Shown here: piece after piece, positions 57,598-64,000 of the stretch
How the letters are laid out: the number at the start of each line of letters is the position of its first letter
Numbering within the stretch: the stretch's first letter is position 1
Assembly (NCBI GenBank): GCA_001510575.1
Contig: LNGK01000010.1
Coordinates: forward strand, 1,053,825-1,117,824
Direction of reading: 5' to 3'
From: Knoxdaviesia capensis
Taxonomy: Eukaryota; Ascomycota; Sordariomycetes; Microascales; Gondwanamycetaceae
Length of the DNA stretch: 64,000 nt
The notes under the pieces: model-generated
Told to the model about the DNA's origin: nothing
The model's database searches: none
The model's input: only the letters and a program-made list of their open reading frames with translations
Translations under genes and position numbers: made by a program

Positions 57598-58950
57598 ATG
57601 TCCGACACTCTCCTCACATCTCTTTGCACCATTTGCTCTGTGTCGGCACCCAAATACAAATGCCCGCGGTGCCGCATAGCGACATGTTCGCTGAGCTGTG
57701 TACAGAAGCACAAGGCGTGGGCCGAGTGCAGCGGCGAGCGCGACGCGACAGCATACGTGGGCCCGCGACGACTGCATAGCGCGGCGGGAATCGACCACGA
57801 CTACAACTTCCTGTACTCCCTGGAGCGCACGGTCGAGCGATCGGAGACAGACCTGGAGGCGCGCGGGCTGGTATCGCGCCACGAGCTGCGGCCGGTGATG
57901 GTGCAGCACGTGCAGTACCGGCGGCCGGGCCCGCGCGACGGTGGCCGGCCGCGCCGCGTGGTGGTCGAGCGGCCGCTGGTGGCGCCGCAGGCGGGCGTGC
58001 CGGAGGCGATGCGGCGGCGGCTGGAGCAGTTTGGCGTGAACCACGTGCGGGCGCCGCCGGCCATGGCGCGCCATAAGACCAATGCGACGCGGTTCACCAA
58101 GGCGCGCCGACGCATCGAGTGGCAGATTGAGTGGTTCGTGGCGGAGCCCGGCGCAGACAAGCCCCGCCGCGTGGTGTCGAAGATCATGGATGACGTGCCG
58201 CTGTTCACCGGCCTGGCGACGGCTGTACGCGGAGAAGACGAGGTGGAAGCGAAGAAGTCGAAGCGCAAACCCGGACATCAGGCCGCGGAAGAGCCCGAGG
58301 GAGGCGAGCCGGCCGAGGCTGCAGCCAAGCCGAAGGAGGCCCGCATATTGGAGCCGGCGGGACAAGACTGGGCGACCGCGACGTGGCCGCTCTGGCAAAC
58401 CGGCCTGCAGGACCGATCCAAGACCACGTGGCGGCTGCCGCCCCTCCAAGCCGCGAAGCCGCCCGCACCCGCGCCGCTGAGCGCCGACGCGCTTGAGGCC
58501 GAATTCCGCCTGTTCCTCTCGCAGCCGTGCGCGGCCACCGCGGCCACCACGTGCGGCCTGGTGCCGATCACCGACATCCGCGCGCCGCTGACTGCGATCC
58601 TCGGCGGTGCTACCGTCCTCGAGTACCCTGCCGTGTACGTGTTCCCCGCCGGGGGCCCGATGCCCGGCCTGCCGGAGTTTGCGGTCATGCCGCCGCTGCC
58701 CAAGTTTGTGCCGGCGGGCAGACCGGGTGCGGCGGCGGGGGTGAAGCGGGGAGGCGAGCCCGCCGACGGTCCCGATGGGAAGCGCGTGCGCATGCAGGAC
58801 GACGAGGAGGAAGACGGGGAGCTGGAGGAAGGCATGGAGGCGGTGGTCGCGGAGGAGGGCGAGAGTGAGACGAGTAGCTCGGGGTCGAGCAGCGAGGATG
58901 ACGAGGAGGAGGCGGCGGAAGAGGGAGAGATTGGGGATGATGGGCATTGA
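57598..58950 (+). CDS. bcd1: Box C/D snoRNP assembly factor BCD1 (zf-HIT protein)
   Basis: Nuclear zinc-finger protein needed for early assembly and stability of box C/D snoRNAs. A single exon gives 450 residues. The N-terminal HIT finger is complete: C10, C13, C22, C25, C30, C34, H38 and C44 (LCTICS ... YKCPRCRIATCSLSCVQKHK). The conserved BCD1 core follows: DYNFLYSLERTVERSETDLE, MARHKTNATRFTKARRRIEW and QIEWFVAEPGADKPRRVVSK. The region 215-290 is a Lys/Glu/Ala-rich linker. The last 60 residues are very acidic with a Ser run (ETSSSGSSSEDDEEEAAEEG). Gene-body GC is very high. Only 260 bp separates the stop from the next start codon on the same strand. A 504-codon antisense frame is a composition shadow. 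Confidence 0.92.
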   Translation: MSDTLLTSLCTICSVSAPKYKCPRCRIATCSLSCVQKHKAWAECSGERDATAYVGPRRLHSAAGIDHDYNFLYSLERTVERSETDLEARGLVSRHELRPVMVQHVQYRRPGPRDGGRPRRVVVERPLVAPQAGVPEAMRRRLEQFGVNHVRAPPAMARHKTNATRFTKARRRIEWQIEWFVAEPGADKPRRVVSKIMDDVPLFTGLATAVRGEDEVEAKKSKRKPGHQAAEEPEGGEPAEAAAKPKEARILEPAGQDWATATWPLWQTGLQDRSKTTWRLPPLQAAKPPAPAPLSADALEAEFRLFLSQPCAATAATTCGLVPITDIRAPLTAILGGATVLEYPAVYVFPAGGPMPGLPEFAVMPPLPKFVPAGRPGAAAGVKRGGEPADGPDGKRVRMQDDEEEDGELEEGMEAVVAEEGESETSSSGSSSEDDEEEAAEEGEIGDDGH

Positions 58951-59210
58951 GTTGGGGGTGTAATAAACGAGAGAAGCTCTTTAGAATAGCCTTACAATAC
59001 GATAGCATCGGTAACCCAAACTGTCTGGACATTCAACTTCGCAATTCACCTCGTCGCTTGGCTTGGACCAGTATGCAATTTAGGGTTACCAACCCTAGAT
59101 GACTAAAAAACACACGGGGATGCCGGTTTTTGGCGACACATCTGGTGATGGTTCGATTTTGAAGCTTCAACTTTTCCCTTGAAGCTGCTATGCACAGCAA
59201 TTGATTCACC

Positions 59211-60944
59211 ATGTCGTCTCTACCAAGAAGATTGTGCACGGCCTACGGAGCCGCGGGCCATATCCGGCTCCGCCAAGTCGGAGCGTCAAGACACAGCCTC
59301 CTCTGGACGCTGCCATCACGATCACCATCTACCACATGCCGCAGCCTTAGCTCGTCCTCTTCTTCCTCTTCGTCGGCGGCGGCAGCAGCGGCAGCAGCGG
59401 CCGACGACGGCCCATTGCGGCCGCCGGCGACGGTGGCCAAGCCGATCATCGACATCCGCAGCATCCGCGAGAACGCCGAGCTGTACGCGCAGAACAGCCG
59501 CGAGCGCAACTACGCGCGGCAGGCCGAGTTCCCGGCGCGCATCGTCGAGCTGCACGCGCAGTGGCGGGCGCTGCAGGGCGACATGGCCGACCTGCGCGCG
59601 CAGGCCAATGCCGCGCAGAAAGCGCTCGCCGGCGGCGGCAAGTCATCGGCGGCGCCCGACGAGCGCGAGGCGGCGCTGGCGGCCGGCCGCGCAGCCAAGG
59701 CGCAGCTGGCGTCGCAGCTGGCGCGCGAGGCGGAGCTGACGGGCGAGATCGAGCGCCTGGCCGCGGCCGTGCCCAACCTGACCAGCCCGGACACGCCGCG
59801 CGGCGACGAGCCGCGGCTGCTGTGCTACATCAACGAGGACCTGCTCCCGCCGTCGGCCACCCGGCCCGAGGTCCCCGCGCCGCCGCCCGGCAAGTCCCAC
59901 GTCGACATCGGCGCTGAGCTGGGGATCCTGGACTTCGCGGCGGCCGGAGCGGCGTCCGGCTGGGGCTGGTACTACCTGGTCGGCGACGGCGCGCAGCTCG
60001 AGCACGCGCTGGTGCAGTATGCGCTGGCGGTGGCGGCACGGAGCGGGTGGACGCTGGTGGCGCCGCCGAGCATCGTGCAGAGCCACGTGGCGGCCGCGTG
60101 CGGCTTCCAGCCGCGCGACCAGAACGGCGAGCAGCAGATCTACACGCTGAGCGGCGGCGCCAGCTCCACCGGCACCGACGCCGCCGCCGCCGCCGCCGCC
60201 TCCGCCCGCCCCGACCTCAGCCTGACGGCCACCGCCGAGATCCCGCTCGCCGCCATGCTCGCCTGCACCACGATCCCGCGCGCCCAGCTGCCGGTGCGCC
60301 GCGTGGCCGCCTCGCGCTGCTTCCGCGCCGAAGCCGGCGCGCGCGGCGCCGACACCAAGGGCCTGTACCGCGTGCACGAGTTCACCAAGGTCGAGCTCTT
60401 CGCGTGGACCGCGCCCGCCCACGCCGCCGCCGCCGAGCTCTTCGACGAGATGCTCGACCTGCAGACCGAGATCCTCGGCTCGCTCGGCCTCGCCTGCCGC
60501 GTGCTCGAGATGCCCGCCACCGACCTCGGCGCCGCCGCCGCCCGCAAGGTCGACATCGAGACGCTGTTCCCCAGCCGCACGCGCCTGCCGTCCGCCGGCT
60601 GGGGCGAGCTGTCGTCGGCGTCCGTGTGCACCGACTACCAGACCCGCCGCCTGCGCACCCGCGTGCCGCGCGACCCCGCCGACGACCCCGTCGGCCCCGC
60701 CGCCGCCGCCGCCGCCGCCCGCGAGCACCGCGACCCCACCGCCGCAAGCTCCGGCGTGCCGCCGCCGCGCGACGGCCCGCAGCTGGGCTTCCCGTGGACC
60801 CTCAACGGCACCGCCCTGGCCGTGCCGCGCGTGCTGGCTGCGCTGTTGGAGACCGGTTGGGACGAGACCACGCGGTCGGTGGCCATTCCCGAGTGTTTGC
60901 GGCCGTGGATGGATGGAAAGGAGCGGATCACCAAGCGCGTGTAA
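59211..60944 (+). CDS. dia4: Mitochondrial seryl-tRNA synthetase
   Basis: Class II aminoacyl-tRNA synthetase that charges mitochondrial tRNA-Ser. A single exon gives 577 residues. Residues 1-65 form a presequence-like leader (MSSLPRRLCTAYGAAGHIRL and on), then a poly-Ser/poly-Ala run. The tRNA-binding coiled-coil arm starts at DIRSIRENAELYAQNSRERN and ends near AVPNLTSPDTPRGDEPRLL. Motif 1 lies around YALAVAARSGWTLVAPPSIV. Motif 2 is FRAEAGARGADTKGLYRVHE-FTKVE. Motif 3 is GFPWTLNGTALAVPRVLAAL. The E..GELSS..CTDYQTRRL serine-site region is present. The protein is longer than yeast Dia4 (about 446) because of the leader and two low-complexity inserts, poly-Ala near 325 and Ala/Pro/Asp-rich near 490-520. 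The mitochondrial assignment rests on the leader and motif details. GC is extreme. Confidence 0.93.
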   Translation: MSSLPRRLCTAYGAAGHIRLRQVGASRHSLLWTLPSRSPSTTCRSLSSSSSSSSSAAAAAAAAADDGPLRPPATVAKPIIDIRSIRENAELYAQNSRERNYARQAEFPARIVELHAQWRALQGDMADLRAQANAAQKALAGGGKSSAAPDEREAALAAGRAAKAQLASQLAREAELTGEIERLAAAVPNLTSPDTPRGDEPRLLCYINEDLLPPSATRPEVPAPPPGKSHVDIGAELGILDFAAAGAASGWGWYYLVGDGAQLEHALVQYALAVAARSGWTLVAPPSIVQSHVAAACGFQPRDQNGEQQIYTLSGGASSTGTDAAAAAAASARPDLSLTATAEIPLAAMLACTTIPRAQLPVRRVAASRCFRAEAGARGADTKGLYRVHEFTKVELFAWTAPAHAAAAELFDEMLDLQTEILGSLGLACRVLEMPATDLGAAAARKVDIETLFPSRTRLPSAGWGELSSASVCTDYQTRRLRTRVPRDPADDPVGPAAAAAAAREHRDPTAASSGVPPPRDGPQLGFPWTLNGTALAVPRVLAALLETGWDETTRSVAIPECLRPWMDGKERITKRV

Positions 60945-61578
60945 GGTGGATGGATGGGCGTGTATGAATGAATGTGTAGGATAGAGCGACAGACACTTGC
61001 GTGTAGGATAGACAAACTGTTCATTTGCGTTTCTCCTTGATACGTTTTTGGATTGACTTGTACCAATGCCCATCGCGATACCCAAACACCACCAACAGAA
61101 GCATTATCACACCGCCCCGTAAAACTACAGCATACTGCATGCATCCAAAGTTCCTGAAAACATGAACAGGTTATCTTCATACTTGGAGAATCAAAACATC
61201 GACAGTAAACCAAACAGTAAAAGCATACATACATAAGCCCGTAAAACTCCCAGCAAAAACAAAACAACAAGACAAACTCGAGAACAACAGCGTTCAGAGA
61301 AGAACCGCTCGTGTGCAACATAAGAAAAAGTGTGTGATGATGAAGAGAGACAGAGAGGCAGAATGATCATCTCTCAAGAACAGAAGAAAAAGAAAAAGAA
61401 AAATGCATACTTCATAAAAAAGAATCCCCTTCATTTCCTCGCATTTCATCAACAGCACCAAACATCCCAAACCCCCAAAGAATTTCCTTCCATCATCAGT
61501 CGTTCAACCCAATCTCCCCCAAATCAAAAATCAGTCTGTATGAGCGCGGAAAAGAATTCCCCGCTGTCACCGAAATCG
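60945..61578. other. Convergent intergenic region
   Basis: Contains the 3' UTRs of the seryl-tRNA synthetase gene (+) and the coiled-coil gene (-). AT-richer than its neighbours, with no coding signature. Confidence 0.5.
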
Positions 61579-64000
61579 CTACTTTGCCAGCAGAACAAGC
61601 TCGTTATTATTGCTCCCCGAAACCGCCGTCGACGCGTCCGAGAGCTCCGTGCCGGTGACGCTGTTGGTCCACTCGCTGCGCATGTCGCCGTAGCTATCGC
61701 CGTCCTCCGACCCGGAACCATCGGCGTCTTCATCCTCGTGGTGGTGGTGGTGCTGGCCGTGGCCGACTTCAGAACCAGTTTCCGCGTCACTGCCGCTGGA
61801 ACCGCTCTCCGCGTCCGACCGGTGGCCGTCGTCATCGGCCCGCGTTGCCGCCTCGCTGGCCGTGCCCATGCTGCTCCGCCGCAGCGTGCCTGTGTCGCTG
61901 TGCTCGCTCTCGTCGTCCGTCGCCACCGACAGCTCCGAGTCCGTCGGCCGCGACGTCAGCACCAGCGCCCGCGACGACCGCGACGCACCGGACAGCCGGC
62001 GATTACCCACCGCAGACTCGTCGTCCTTGGCCTCGTGGCTGCTGTCAAGCACATCGTCGTCGGGCCGGCTGATGCGGCTGGCGCGGAAATCCTCCTCGGC
62101 AACCTCGGCAAAGATGTCCACCGAGTTCTCCTTGTCGAAGCCACTGGACGCGAAACTGCTGCCCGTGGCCCGCGACAGGCTCCCGCCCCAGCTGCTCTTC
62201 CGCATGCGCCCGCCACCGCCAACCTCGAGTCCCCCCTGCGGGTGCCGCACGCTCTGGCTGCGCTTGAAGCCGGCGCTTCCCAGCGCAACATTGTTATTGA
62301 TCTGGCCGAGAGACACAATGCGCCGCGACGCCGATCCCGGGGTCAACGGCCCACTTCCAGGCCCGCCACTGGCCAGGCCCGCCGGCTGCCGTTTGGCCGA
62401 CAGCGCCATGTTGACCGCGGTACGCGCCGCAGACGGGCGGGTTTTCCGCGCCGAGCCCGCCGCATCGCCCGCATGCTCGTTGTCTTGCGGCGGCGGCTGC
62501 TTCTTGACCCGCTTGCGGCTCATGGCCTCCTGCGCGCTGGGAGCTGCCGGACCCTTAGTCTTAGACATCAGCATGACAACCCGCGAATAGTCCATGACGC
62601 CGTCGAGAATGCGCCGCTGCACCGCCTCCGCCCGCATCTCCATCTCGCGGAGCTCCTCCCGGCGGATGCGCAGCGCCGTCTCGACTGACGACACATCGGC
62701 TGCTAGCCGCGTGCGCCGTTGCGACAGCGTCTCCTGTTCCGACCGGAGCCCGGACACCGAGGCACGGAGACGCAGCTCTTCCTCCCGGAGGTCGTTGATC
62801 GAAAGCTCCAGGTGTTCACGCTCGCTGTTCTTGCGCTCCAGCTCGAGAGCCGCATCCTGAAGGGCCTTCTCGTGGTCTTCCTGCTCGTCGCGGATGCGGC
62901 GCGTCTGGGTCGTCAGCATCTCCGACATATCGGCGGCGGTGTGCACAACGTGCTTGTGGATCTGCTCCAGCAACTCCAGCCGCGCCAGCGTCTTGATGGC
63001 GGCTTCGGCCGACGAGTCTCCTACCGCAAGAACGCGGTCAAGCCGGGTCTGCAGCATCGAATCATCGTAGCGAGACGACCGCACGAGCTCTCCAAGGTCG
63101 CTGATCTTCTCCTTCACCCCGGAATCGTCGTACTTCATCAATGCAAGCTGGTCAAGCTTCTGCTGAACGCCAGAATCGTCATACTTCATCGATGCCAGTT
63201 GGTCGAGCTTCTCTTTCACCACCACGGCATCATCCCGATGAGCCTCAGACATCTTGTCCAGCTTGTCGAGCTTGCTGTGCACGCCGCTGTCGTCATAGCG
63301 CGCGTCAAACAGCTTGTCGATCTTCTCATGCAGAGCCGAGTCGTCGTAGCGGGCTTCGAGAAGCTTGCCGACCTCGGTCCGGATCTCCGAATCATCGTAG
63401 CGCACATCCATAAGCCGCGTATCAAGCTCTGCGTTGGCACTGCGAAGCTCTTGGAGACGGTCCATCAGCTCGTCCAGACGGTCACGCACAGGCTGGTCGT
63501 CGTACTTTTCCGGAGGCGCCGGCCGCGCGTCCTCGATCTGTCGCTGCAGGTTTTCGGTGGTCGACTTGGCCTCGTCGTAGTGCTTGCCCACCACAGCCAG
63601 GATATCTTTGACGGTTTCCAGGATCTGCGGCTGGTGCTCGGCCATGGGCTGGCGAATGCTGTCGACAGCCTCTTCAACAACCTTGGTGACGTCCTCGCGC
63701 GTCCGCATGTGTTCGGCGCGCAGCTCGGTCTGGTAGTCCTCCGACCGGGTGTGAAGATCGTCGACTCGGCTGAACACAGTCTTGGATGCCTCCTCCATCT
63801 TCTCCAGCGAGTCAGTAACCGTCGACCCAAGAGTATCAACGAGAAGCTTCAACTCATCGGTCACAGTCTTGGCTCCGAGAACAGCCTCGGTAGTGTCAGC
63901 CTCCCGTTTCTCGGCAGCCGCCGTCCGTTCGTCCATCAAAGTCTTCAACTCGTCCTGGCGGCTGATGATGTCACCAAGTCCTTCGTCAAGACGTCCCGAG
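61579..64000 (-). CDS. Large coiled-coil protein with YDDS repeats, C-terminal part (partial)
   Basis: An open frame runs from the right edge to the stop at 61579 with no in-frame stop, about 807 residues of a longer protein whose 5' part lies beyond the window. The visible N-terminal part is a helical coiled coil (TDSLEKMEEASKTVFSRVDD). Next comes an array of about eight 17-21-residue repeats of the form [RK]-YDDS-x-[VIL]-x-x-K-[LI]-D-x-L (63510-63040). A second coiled coil follows (SEREHLELSINDLREEELRL). The last 320 residues are disordered and Ser/Arg/Asp-rich, with basic VKKQPPP and several Ser-rich clusters, ending in a His run and acidic tail. Annotators often call such fungal proteins chromosome segregation ATPase-like on coiled-coil similarity alone; no ATPase motif is seen here. 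Function is unknown. Confidence 0.78.
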   Translation of the reverse strand, partial: SGRLDEGLGDIISRQDELKTLMDERTAAAEKREADTTEAVLGAKTVTDELKLLVDTLGSTVTDSLEKMEEASKTVFSRVDDLHTRSEDYQTELRAEHMRTREDVTKVVEEAVDSIRQPMAEHQPQILETVKDILAVVGKHYDEAKSTTENLQRQIEDARPAPPEKYDDQPVRDRLDELMDRLQELRSANAELDTRLMDVRYDDSEIRTEVGKLLEARYDDSALHEKIDKLFDARYDDSGVHSKLDKLDKMSEAHRDDAVVVKEKLDQLASMKYDDSGVQQKLDQLALMKYDDSGVKEKISDLGELVRSSRYDDSMLQTRLDRVLAVGDSSAEAAIKTLARLELLEQIHKHVVHTAADMSEMLTTQTRRIRDEQEDHEKALQDAALELERKNSEREHLELSINDLREEELRLRASVSGLRSEQETLSQRRTRLAADVSSVETALRIRREELREMEMRAEAVQRRILDGVMDYSRVVMLMSKTKGPAAPSAQEAMSRKRVKKQPPPQDNEHAGDAAGSARKTRPSAARTAVNMALSAKRQPAGLASGGPGSGPLTPGSASRRIVSLGQINNNVALGSAGFKRSQSVRHPQGGLEVGGGGRMRKSSWGGSLSRATGSSFASSGFDKENSVDIFAEVAEEDFRASRISRPDDDVLDSSHEAKDDESAVGNRRLSGASRSSRALVLTSRPTDSELSVATDDESEHSDTGTLRRSSMGTASEAATRADDDGHRSDAESGSSGSDAETGSEVGHGQHHHHHEDEDADGSGSEDGDSYGDMRSEWTNSVTGTELSDASTAVSGSNNNELVLLAK
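63040..63510 (-). repeat. Coding array of 17-21-residue YDDS repeats
   Basis: Eight copies with cores YDDQPVRDRLDEL, YDDSEIRTEVGKL, YDDSALHEKIDKL, YDDSGVHSKLDKL, RDDAVVVKEKLDQL, YDDSGVQQKLDQL, YDDSGVKEKISDL and YDDSMLQTRLDRV. The regular Leu/Ile spacing suggests a helical repeat rod. Confidence 0.85.

Noticed and set aside
57433..58947. 504-codon open frame antisense to BCD1
   Set aside because: A GC-rich shadow; the product is Arg/Ala/Pro-rich, and the sense frame has a complete HIT zinc finger.
59643..61085. 480-codon open frame antisense to the seryl-tRNA synthetase
   Set aside because: A Gly/Ala/Arg-rich composition shadow with no family features.
61330..62688. 452-codon plus-strand frame over the coiled-coil gene end
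   Set aside because: Overlaps the supported minus-strand gene and is Arg/Ala/Pro-rich without domains.
1..64000. Secondary metabolite cluster
   Set aside because: No polyketide synthase, NRPS, terpene cyclase or tailoring-enzyme group is present; the genes are mostly housekeeping.

Overview
The window is nuclear DNA of a filamentous ascomycete, most likely a eurotiomycete of the Aspergillus/Penicillium kind. Supporting this are short spliceosomal introns (about 50-260 nt, GT...AG), compact GC-rich exons, CT-rich leaders, and gene families such as HymA/Mo25, the sulphur regulator MetR, a CFEM GPI protein, a Cap20-type perilipin and a fungal DENN protein. The exact genus cannot be fixed from the sequence alone. 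No tRNA, rRNA, CRISPR or intact transposon was found.

Layout. 0-5 kb: a SWI/SNF-RSC SWIB subunit (Snf12/Rsc6) converges on hymA (Mo25). 5-6.9 kb: an AT-rich island with two doubtful small ORFs. 6.9-11.4 kb: SFI1 (spindle pole body) and a small putative mitochondrial protein. 12.5-14.8 kb: metR (bZIP), split by a very long intron. 17.5-25.7 kb: CHL4/CENP-N (kinetochore), a TatD-type nuclease with a putative mitochondrial leader, and the ribonucleotide reductase large subunit. 25.7-32.2 kb: 6.5 kb without a recognisable gene. 32.2-38.5 kb: a CFEM GPI protein, a membrane-anchored pirin and a Cap20/perilipin-like protein. 38.5-53.8 kb: 15 kb without a recognisable protein gene, rich in microsatellites and short palindromes. 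53.8-64 kb: a DENN-domain coiled-coil protein, the box C/D snoRNP assembly factor BCD1, mitochondrial seryl-tRNA synthetase, and the 3' part of a large coiled-coil protein running off the window.

There is no operon or biosynthetic cluster. The clearest shared theme is cell cycle: SFI1, CHL4 and RNR1 lie within 20 kb, and their upstream regions all carry CGCG/ACGCGT elements of the MBF (MCB) type, with three ACGCGT sites in front of CHL4. Other points for a second look are the metR intron with an in-frame ATG just before its acceptor, the RNR1 terminal intron whose retention would remove the C-terminal redox cysteines, a recurring CAGTACTG palindrome family confined to gene-poor DNA, and a speculative telomerase-RNA-like template near 47.87 kb on the minus strand. 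I did not see a convincing wholly new biological system.
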